In this document: one piece after another, positions 57,613-64,000 of the stretch
Layout of the letters: each line of letters begins with the position of its first letter
Numbering within the stretch: the first letter of the stretch is position 1
From: Psychrobacter alimentarius
GTDB taxonomy: Bacteria > Pseudomonadota > Gammaproteobacteria > Pseudomonadales > Moraxellaceae
Assembly (NCBI RefSeq): GCF_001606025.1
Contig: NZ_CP014945.1
Coordinates: 248,001-312,000, forward strand
Length of the DNA stretch: 64,000 nt
Reading direction: 5' to 3'
Made by a program: the position numbers and the translations under genes
Notes under the pieces: model-generated
Database searches by the model: none
Told to the model about the DNA's origin: nothing
The model's input: the letters and a program-made list of their open reading frames with translations, nothing else

Positions 57613-58067
57613 AGTATTGTTCTCAGCTGGTTTATGATTTATGAGAGTGATTCTAAGGTTTTAGAGTATAAATCCCATCGTTTTTTATCAAGCGCTTGGG
57701 TTTTTGAATATATTTACATTGCTTAGTATTGAGTAACCACCGCCAAAGTAAAAAAATAATCAATGATGATAAAAGATACATAACAAATGCATGGTATTTT
57801 CAAAGTAGCAAAAGGGTATTTCAAATAGTATTGTGACAAGATAAGCTCTTTTCATTGGTCGTACATTTTGCTTGCCAGCAGCTGTAAAAATTGCTCGTAA
57901 CGGCATTTTTGTCTTTAAATGAACTGACTATATCTGGGTAGACCATAAATTATCATAGCAAAATCGCAGCAAAAAATGCTATCGTCGTGTCCTAAGATCG
58001 TTAAATCTCTGCCTGAATTGGCAACATATATAGACTATCACCACCATCGGAGTGTAATAAGCCACCC
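57613..58067. other. Divergent intergenic region before rpoN
   Basis: 455 bp AT-rich region between the nitrilase gene and rpoN. No gene, terminator or confident promoter seen. Unlike E. coli, no lptB lies before rpoN here. Confidence 0.4.
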
Positions 58068-59732
58068 ATGAATATGTCGTTCGGATTGGCAACCACGCTG
58101 AATACCTCACAAAAACTGACACCGCAGATGCAGCAAGCCATCAAGTTGCTGCAACTCTCTAGTCTTGAGCTGGCGCAAGAGGTGCAGATCAAGCTGGACA
58201 GCAACCCTTTGCTTGAGCGGATTGAAGAAGACGAATACGAGTATGGTACTGACGATAGTGTCAATGAGTCAGACACCTCATTGACACTAGACAGTTGGAA
58301 CCAAAGCACTGGCGCGGATTCTTTTGGTGAAGATTATGATGGTAATGAGTCGAAGTTTGACTATGATTCTGACTACAGTGATGAATTTAGTGACAGCTTA
58401 GATAAGTTACAGCAAGCCAGTATTGATGACGGTGCCATCGATAATTATGCGGCGGATGGCGATAGCCTTTTTGACACGAATAATTTCGATAACAGTAACT
58501 ATGCATCTGCAACTAAGAATTCTAGTAACAGCAAAAGTGATGAGGACTTTGATAGTTATCAAGGCGGCACTTCTGCCACTATTCAAGACCACGTACGCTG
58601 GCAGCTTAATTTTAAGCGACTGTCAGAAGTGGACACCTTAATTGCCACGTATTTGATGGATTCTATGGATGACATGGGGTTTATTCGACTGGATATCGAT
58701 GAGCTATTGCAAAGCTTTGATACCATGGCAAACTTCTATCAGTGGGATGAGCGGGTTGAGTATGACGAAGTCATGGCGGTGCTGCGTGTCATTCAATCTT
58801 GCGATCCATTGGGTGTGGGTGCGCGCCATCTGAATGAATGTCTGGCAATTCAGTTGTCCAAACTCGATACAAATACGCCATATCTAAAAGAAGCACACGC
58901 GCTATTATTGGCCAGTGAGCATTTGGTCAGCAATAATATCAAAGCACTCACTGAATGCACTGGTCTTGCACCTAAAGACCTCACACCTGCGCTCAATCTA
59001 CTACGCACACTAAACCCCTCGCCAGGCCTGTTATTTCAGAGTAATCAGCCAGACTATACTCGCTCGACTGACAGTTATGATATTCCTGATGTGTTGGTCA
59101 CGCCCATTCGCCGCCGCGATAGTAATGGCGACTCAGAGGCCCAAGAAACGGGCTGGCATGTGCGCCTCAACCCTGATACGTTGCCAAAACTACAAGTCAA
59201 TCAAGAGTATGCCAATCTAGTCAGACGCGGCGATGATAGCCCAGACAATCAATATCTACGTGAACACCTTACTGACGCCAGGTTGTTCATTCGCAGTATC
59301 GAAGAGCGCAATCAAAACCTACTCAAAGTCGCAACCAGCATCGTTCGTTATCAACAAGATTTCTTGCAATACGGTGCGACGGCAATGCAGCCCCTTATCT
59401 TAAAGGCTATTGCAGAAGAAGTGGATTTACACGAATCCACGGTCTCACGTTTGACCACCAGTAAAACCATTTTGACGCCGCAAGGATTGTTCTCCCTCAA
59501 GCATTTCTTTTCATCTCATGTCAGCAGTGCAGACGGTGACATCTCATCGACTGCCATCAGTGCAATGATCAAAAAAATGATCACCGATGAAGACCTCAAA
59601 AAGCCCTTATCAGACAGTCGCATAAAAGATTGTTTATTGGCAGAGGGAATTGATATAGCCAGAAGAACAGTGGCCAAGTATCGTGAAGCAATGAATATTG
59701 GCTCATCTACCCAGCGTAAACAGAAATATTAA
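58068..59732 (+). CDS. rpoN: RNA polymerase sigma-54 factor
   Basis: Directs polymerase to -24/-12 promoters and needs an enhancer-binding activator. 554 residues: region I (1-50, glutamine- and leucine-rich, TPQMQQAIKLLQLSSLEL), a long acidic region II (about 55-165, very rich in D, S, N and Y), the core-binding domain, a helix-turn-helix, and the C-terminal RpoN box read as ARRTVAKYREAMNI. Two ATGs at 58068 and 58074 are possible; GGAG lies somewhat far upstream. hpf follows, as usual. Confidence 0.95.
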   Translation: MNMSFGLATTLNTSQKLTPQMQQAIKLLQLSSLELAQEVQIKLDSNPLLERIEEDEYEYGTDDSVNESDTSLTLDSWNQSTGADSFGEDYDGNESKFDYDSDYSDEFSDSLDKLQQASIDDGAIDNYAADGDSLFDTNNFDNSNYASATKNSSNSKSDEDFDSYQGGTSATIQDHVRWQLNFKRLSEVDTLIATYLMDSMDDMGFIRLDIDELLQSFDTMANFYQWDERVEYDEVMAVLRVIQSCDPLGVGARHLNECLAIQLSKLDTNTPYLKEAHALLLASEHLVSNNIKALTECTGLAPKDLTPALNLLRTLNPSPGLLFQSNQPDYTRSTDSYDIPDVLVTPIRRRDSNGDSEAQETGWHVRLNPDTLPKLQVNQEYANLVRRGDDSPDNQYLREHLTDARLFIRSIEERNQNLLKVATSIVRYQQDFLQYGATAMQPLILKAIAEEVDLHESTVSRLTTSKTILTPQGLFSLKHFFSSHVSSADGDISSTAISAMIKKMITDEDLKKPLSDSRIKDCLLAEGIDIARRTVAKYREAMNIGSSTQRKQKY

Positions 59733-60092
59733 TGCTGATAAGGTAATGAATTATAAGCCAATTTGTCCTATATCTATTGATAAACCAGTCAAATATAAAA
59801 AATAAAATTTTTTGATTATATAGAAACATTTATGAAACAACAGCGTTTTTTACATTTAATTACAACTTAGCGTCTTGCTACTATTTCAGTTTCATGACAA
59901 ATTAGAGCCATACCAACAATGAATCGCTAATCATTGTTCTACAGTAATAAAGAAAGCATGACGAAAGGAGACGTCTTTCTTATATTCCAAATGTTTAGAT
60001 TATTGTTGGTAAGGCAGGATGACAAAGGCAAGAACGCTGGCTCATCTGTTGATTAAAAGTAACAATGCAAGTAATAATAAAAGGACAATAAT
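59733..60092. other. Intergenic region between rpoN and hpf
   Basis: 360 bp. It contains a dyad AAGAAAG ... CTTTCTT (about 59950-59982) in the likely hpf leader, not followed by a T run. No ORF recognised. Confidence 0.4.
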
Positions 60093-60473
60093 ATGAATGT
60101 TTCTATCAGTGGTCACCATATCAGTGTTACCGAAGCTATGGACACAGCGGTTCGCGAAAAGCTTGTAAAAGTTGAACGACACTTTGATCAGATACAAAGT
60201 ATTCAAGTGATCTTATCTTTAGACAATAGCGGCGCGAGTGATGGCGGTCAAAAAAGCCATAAAGCTGAAGCGATTATGCGAGTCTCAGGTCAAGAAATGT
60301 TTGTACAAGCCTGTGAAGATGATATGTACAAAGCTATTAACGAAATGGCCGACAAACTTGATAGACAGGTGCGTAAGTATAAAACGCGTCAAGAACGTAA
60401 GAAGACTCAGGGAGCAGGGCGCGATCATCGTTATGAAGACTTGACCGTTGCTGATGCTGAACCAGCCGTCTGA
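60093..60473 (+). CDS. hpf: Ribosome hibernation-promoting factor (short form)
   Basis: Binds the 30S decoding centre to form hibernating ribosomes. 126 residues with MNVSISGHHISVTEAMDTAV, FDQIQSIQVILSL, and DMYKAINEMADKLDRQVRKYK; a 25-residue tail follows the YfiA fold. Longer than E. coli HPF but without the dimerisation domain of long HPF. AAAGGACAATAAT before ATG. Confidence 0.94.
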   Translation: MNVSISGHHISVTEAMDTAVREKLVKVERHFDQIQSIQVILSLDNSGASDGGQKSHKAEAIMRVSGQEMFVQACEDDMYKAINEMADKLDRQVRKYKTRQERKKTQGAGRDHRYEDLTVADAEPAV

Positions 60474-60572
60474 TTATATTGAGGTTTGGGAATATCAAAT
60501 GAGTGTGGGTTAATAGTATAATAAGTATATAAAACCCCGTGTCATTTTAATTTTCGAGACCCTAATATCTAC

Positions 60573-60611
60573 AAAAGACCTCAAACGTACAATACGTTGA
60601 GGTCTTTTTTT
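60573..60611 (+). terminator. Terminator after hpf
   Basis: AAAAGACCTCA and TGAGGTCTTTT pair, with ACGTA/TACGT continuing the stem after a single-base bulge; T run follows. Confidence 0.9.
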
Positions 60612-60765
60612 ATTAGTGACTTTTGATTAATATGGCTTCTGATTAATGTTATTCACTCTTAATACTGTTCAATAAATAGTCGTGCAGAACACTTATTCAG
60701 CAAATATACTCTACAGTAAACAATACGGTCGTGGCTTAAGGCGACGTATAAACTTGATCCAGTGA

Positions 60766-60966
60766 TTAGCCACCACCGACTGCTTGGACGACTTCGATAT
60801 TCATACCTTCAACGATATGTAATTGGGTCAGCTCGCTTTTAGGAATAAGCTCACCATCGACTTCTACCGCATAACGGCCTTGACTTAATCCAAGCTCGTT
60901 AATGACCAATTGCACGGTCTGATGCGTGGTTTGTAAGTGTTTGCCATTCACACTGATATTACTCAT
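60766..60966 (-). CDS. thiS: Sulfur carrier protein ThiS
   Basis: Ubiquitin-fold sulfur carrier for the thiazole part of thiamine. 66 residues, N-terminal NISVNGKHLQT and ending VVQAVGGG, with the C-terminal Gly-Gly that becomes thiocarboxylate. AAGGAGATCG ribosome site. thiG, which usually follows, is not here; DUF423 and rpoH lie upstream. Confidence 0.92.
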   Translation of the reverse strand: MSNISVNGKHLQTTHQTVQLVINELGLSQGRYAVEVDGELIPKSELTQLHIVEGMNIEVVQAVGGG

Positions 60967-61044
60967 ACAACGATCTCCTTGATAATTTGGTAGTCCTTAT
61001 TGCCAATCCGTTCTTACCATCGACTTGACCTAATAGCGAATCAA

Positions 61045-61431
61045 TTAACTGCTGGCGTGACCCAAACGAAAAGCCGATACGGCAAGCCATAGCCAACCTG
61101 CAATCATCAAAATACCACCGATAGGGGTGATGGCACCAAACCAGCGCGGCGCACCCAGCGTCATGGCATACAAACTACCAGCAAATATAATAACGCCAAT
61201 CTGTAATAACCACGCTGTGGTATGAGAGATATATTTTAATTGAATCAATAAACCCACGAGTAGCAAACCAAGTGCATGGACAAATAGATATAAGGTTGCC
61301 GTATGCCACCATTCAAGCTGCTGAGCACTGACCAAGCTTTTTAAACCGTGAGCGCCAAAGGCGCCTAGAGCGACTGCTATCGCCATATTGATTGCAGCAA
61401 CACCTATCCAATTTATCATGGCAACACTCAT
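61045..61431 (-). CDS. DUF423 membrane protein
   Basis: 128 residues with four membrane helices; motif GAFGAHGLKS near residue 22 and SLYAMTLGAPRWFGAITPIGGILMIAGW near the end (read in two parts) are hallmarks of DUF423 (YgdD). Inner-membrane protein, function unknown. Follows rpoH by 116 nt. Confidence 0.88.
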   Translation of the reverse strand: MSVAMINWIGVAAINMAIAVALGAFGAHGLKSLVSAQQLEWWHTATLYLFVHALGLLLVGLLIQLKYISHTTAWLLQIGVIIFAGSLYAMTLGAPRWFGAITPIGGILMIAGWLWLAVSAFRLGHASS

Positions 61432-61547
61432 ATTATCTAAAAGCCGTTAATAGCGTATCAATATATTCAATATATACAGCTCAAAAGGTCGTTAACCGCC
61501 ACAATCATCGACAGTTATTGTCCAAACCTAGCGATGACTGCTCCTTG

Positions 61548-62573
61548 CTACTGAATGTCTTCTGGCAAGATAACACTATCGATGGTCATCGCGTCACGAA
61601 TTTTATCCATGGCGTTTTTCTCGATTTGGCGTACCCGCTCTGCCGAGATGGAGTAGACCGCTGCCAACTCATGCAAAGTAGATTTTTGCTCAGAGAGCCA
61701 GCGCTGCTCGACGATATCACGCGAACGATCATCCAATGTGCCCATCGCTGCTATTAAGGCGGATGAATTGTTTTCTTCCCAGTCTTCTTCTTCTAACTGT
61801 TCAGCAGGATCAATACCATCTTCTAAGAACAGCTGCGGTGCATAGCGGCCATCGTCATCATCACTCGATTGTGCTTCAAACGATGCATCGTAAGAAGTGA
61901 GACGAGATTCCATTTCGAGCACTTGCTTACGCGTGACATTCAAGTCAGCAGCAATCGCGTCCGCTTCTTCCAACGTCAGTTGGTTGTTGGTTTTTTTGAG
62001 GCTACGAAGGTTAAAGAACAGTTTGCGATGCGCTTTGGTCGTCGCAACTTTAACAATGCGCCAGTTACGAATGACGAATTCATGAATTTCAGCTTTGATC
62101 CAATGGACAGCAAAAGAAACCAGACGCACGCCTTTATTTGGGTCAAAGCGCTTGACCGCCTTCATGAGTCCCAAATTGCCTTCTTGAATCAAATCTGCTT
62201 GCGGCAAGCCATATCCTGAATAGCTACGGGCAATATGAATCACAAAACGCAAATGCGACATAACTAGCAGTCGCGCAGCTTCCACATCACCTTCATCGTA
62301 ATAGCGATGCGCCAATTCCTGTTCTTGTAACGGGGTCAAAATTGGGATTTGATGCACAGTATTGATATAAGCACCCAAGTTGACGCCAGGCGCTGACAAA
62401 TGAGTCGGCATAGCCGGTACTAAATCACGAGTACTGGTATCGCCAAGCGCGCTCGCATCATAAGGGGGTCGCTGGGCAGCGGCTTTTAACGCGGCGTCAC
62501 GTGCGTCATTTTTTATGGGTGCTGCGCTGTCTTTTTTACTCGTTTTTGCAGCATCAGTAGTAGTATTAGCCAT
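61548..62573 (-). CDS. rpoH: RNA polymerase heat-shock sigma factor
   Basis: Sigma-32 for heat-shock genes. From ATG 62573 (341 residues): a non-conserved alanine- and lysine-rich N-terminal extension of about 60 residues, then region 1.2/2 (LIQEGNLGLMKAVKRFDPNKGVR, FAVHWIKAEIHEFVIRNWR), the RpoH box HRKLFFNLRSLKK, and region 4 (STLHELAAVYSISAERVRQIE). AAGGTCAAG before the ATG. A longer start at 62603 is in frame but lacks support. Confidence 0.94.
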   Translation of the reverse strand: MANTTTDAAKTSKKDSAAPIKNDARDAALKAAAQRPPYDASALGDTSTRDLVPAMPTHLSAPGVNLGAYINTVHQIPILTPLQEQELAHRYYDEGDVEAARLLVMSHLRFVIHIARSYSGYGLPQADLIQEGNLGLMKAVKRFDPNKGVRLVSFAVHWIKAEIHEFVIRNWRIVKVATTKAHRKLFFNLRSLKKTNNQLTLEEADAIAADLNVTRKQVLEMESRLTSYDASFEAQSSDDDDGRYAPQLFLEDGIDPAEQLEEEDWEENNSSALIAAMGTLDDRSRDIVEQRWLSEQKSTLHELAAVYSISAERVRQIEKNAMDKIRDAMTIDSVILPEDIQ

Positions 62574-62652
62574 ATTCTTGACCTTGATTAGATAGTTACA
62601 CAAATAGTCAGATAAAAATCTTTATAGTTCTAATTGTAAAGGATAGCAACGT

Positions 62653-63111
62653 TTAGTTGCTATCAGTTTTGGTAATGATGAAGTGATATATTGTATCGAA
62701 ATGCTGGGTTAAAGAGCCATCAGTCGGCGGCTCATTAGTGTACTTATTCACAGTTAATAATAACGGGTTTTCTGTATTCGATTGCTGGCTTTGACGACAA
62801 AAAGCGGTGATGTCTGCTTGTGAGTTGGCATCAGTGGCAACTACATATAAAGATTCGCCATTTACAACATCGCGCAGTCCCACCTTAGTCTTTAGTAATG
62901 GCATCGGACAGGCAAATCCTCGGCCATCGACAAAGCGCTTGATAACGATAGTCTGTTGGCTTACGTCCGCGTCATGGCTTGGCGTATTAGTCGCTGCCTG
63001 TAACAATGCTAGTAGGCCATTGACCTTTTGCTCGTCAGCGTCAGACAAAGTGGCTGCCAAGCTGATAGAGGGTAGAGCGTTCGTGATGGATGACTGACTA
63101 TCAGTGGACAT
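62653..63111 (-). CDS. TusA-family sulfur-transfer protein
   Basis: 152 residues. The C-terminal part (about 55-150) is a TusA/SirA fold with the signature GRGFACPMPLLKTKVGLRDV, including the persulfide Cys. The N-terminal 50 residues are an unconserved extension (SSITNALPSISLAATLSDADE). AAGGTTTAGTTT before ATG. Likely moves sulfane sulfur; exact partner unknown. Confidence 0.85.
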   Translation of the reverse strand: MSTDSQSSITNALPSISLAATLSDADEQKVNGLLALLQAATNTPSHDADVSQQTIVIKRFVDGRGFACPMPLLKTKVGLRDVVNGESLYVVATDANSQADITAFCRQSQQSNTENPLLLTVNKYTNEPPTDGSLTQHFDTIYHFIITKTDSN

Positions 63112-63518
63112 AAACTAAACCTTATAAATATCAATCAGTTGGTATGTGTTACTATGATTATGAGCAGTATTTGGGGTTTAGGACGGTAATGTTTATAGTA
63201 ACCATATCACTGTCTGATACCAGTTGTTATAGCGCATTGAAGTATTAGCACTAATCAACCAGCAGTCTGACCCTATTGCTATTATACCAAAGAGCCGATG
63301 CGCAATTGCAGTTGAATATTATCAACACAATATTCGGTTCATTAGAATTACACAGTCATGTTTCACAATAGTGACGCGCCGCTAAGTGATTGGTAGTTAA
63401 ATGCATATGAGAATTGACCTAACATAGGCAAACTCGTATAGTCGAAAAACATCTTTCACTTGCATAGGATGCGTACTTGTCCCGAGCTGATAGACAGTCG
63501 ATATTTGGTGGAGCAACC
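63112..63518. other. Divergent intergenic region
   Basis: 407 bp between the TusA-like gene and the protease gene. No gene or repeat recognised. Confidence 0.35.
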
Positions 63519-64000
63519 ATGAATTTTTTCAATACATATACGATTACCAAAGGCTTGCTAAAAACCACATCGCCTTTATACAATCGACAAAAAACCCGTC
63601 TGTCTATGGCAGTATCAAGCGCTATCAGGTTTGGTGTGTCCTCAGTATTGTTGGTAGCGACGAGCGCCAATAGTAGCGATATCAATAATGTCATTAGTAA
63701 TAATGATATGAGTAACAGCGGTAATAACCAAGCATCATCATTTGCTTATAATTCATGGAGCACCACTGACCCAAAAGAGTTAAGTTTACCGAGCTTACGC
63801 GGACAGGGCTTGAGCTTCGATGAGCAATATCAAAATAAATTGCTCGGTGAATGGTCACTACGAAAAGCCAATAGTCAAATCAAGATGGAGCACGATCCTT
63901 GGATTCAAGAGACGGTAAAAGACATGACGTGGCGTTTGAATGCGCAAGCGCGGCAGCAAGCACCAATGGCTGTGGTGATTATCGATAGTCCAAGTATCAA
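63519..64000 (+). CDS. BepA-like M48 metalloprotease, N-terminal part (cut by window end)
   Basis: Open frame from ATG 63519 (GGTGGAGC ribosome site) to the end of the window, about 160 codons. The N-terminus has a basic segment and a hydrophobic stretch (SAIRFGVSSVLLVATSA, about 35-51), so it is exported. After an Asn/Ser-rich linker comes LSLPSLRGQGLSFDEQYQNK and DPWIQETVKDMTWRL, the region that precedes the HExxH domain in BepA/YfgC periplasmic proteases. The zinc motif would lie beyond the window, so the call rests on the N-terminal pattern. Confidence 0.7.
   Translation, partial: MNFFNTYTITKGLLKTTSPLYNRQKTRLSMAVSSAIRFGVSSVLLVATSANSSDINNVISNNDMSNSGNNQASSFAYNSWSTTDPKELSLPSLRGQGLSFDEQYQNKLLGEWSLRKANSQIKMEHDPWIQETVKDMTWRLNAQARQQAPMAVVIIDSPSI

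Overview
The window looks like chromosomal DNA of a gammaproteobacterium of the Moraxellaceae, most likely Psychrobacter. I infer this from moderate GC, gene content and gene order (pth-rplY-prs-tRNA-Gln-ispE-lolB beside hemA; lptM-lysA-dapF-xerC; rpoN-hpf; ackA-pta) and protein flavour, not from a database search. About fifty protein genes, two tRNA genes, one probable small RNA, many rho-independent terminators and a family of short palindromic repeats are present.

Layout. 1-9.2 kb: minus-strand housekeeping block: Ca/Na antiporter, panD, pth, rplY, prs, two identical tRNA-Gln(TTG), ispE, lolB and a large exported TPR protein. 9.7-16.2 kb: hemA, a class-V aminotransferase, a split YeeE/YedE transporter pair and a FadH-type dienoyl-CoA reductase. 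16.3-19.9 kb: an AT-rich accessory island on the minus strand. It has a PAAR-domain protein with a swapped C-terminal toxin-like domain, an overlapping Cys-rich gene (likely immunity), a small membrane protein, a Sel1-repeat lipoprotein broken by loss of a 7-bp tandem repeat copy, and an LprI-like secreted protein interrupted by an in-frame TGA. 20.1-33.6 kb: metabolic genes (lplA, EamA transporter, OYE reductase, pirin, HI0933-type flavoprotein, acs, renalase-like oxidoreductase, pgsA), a candidate sRNA with an anti-Shine-Dalgarno loop, an orphan lipoprotein and two tandem PNPOx-like proteins. 33.9-38.0 kb: purL. 38.1-41.4 kb: a very AT-rich foreign-looking locus encoding an unrecognised membrane-anchored protein of about 1,094 residues, split into two frames at an A6 tract. 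41.6-51.8 kb: tdh, kbl, an AmiD-like amidase, a MOSC protein, rsfS, nadD, pta, ackA and a 35-residue membrane-protein ORF. 52.2-64 kb: lptM, lysA, dapF, xerC, nitrilase, rpoN, hpf, thiS, DUF423, rpoH, a TusA-like protein and the start of a BepA-like M48 protease running off the end.

How it fits together: most of the window is core metabolism and cell-envelope upkeep. Acetate handling appears twice, as ackA-pta and acs. The threonine pair kbl-tdh yields glycine and acetyl-CoA. The two regions most likely to hold undescribed biology are the PAAR effector island (16.3-19.9 kb) and the large split membrane protein (38.1-41.4 kb). Both stand out by AT-richness and both carry frame-disrupting changes, two of them at simple repeats. 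Four imperfect palindromes of 60-150 bp sit only in intergenic gaps between 42 and 57 kb.
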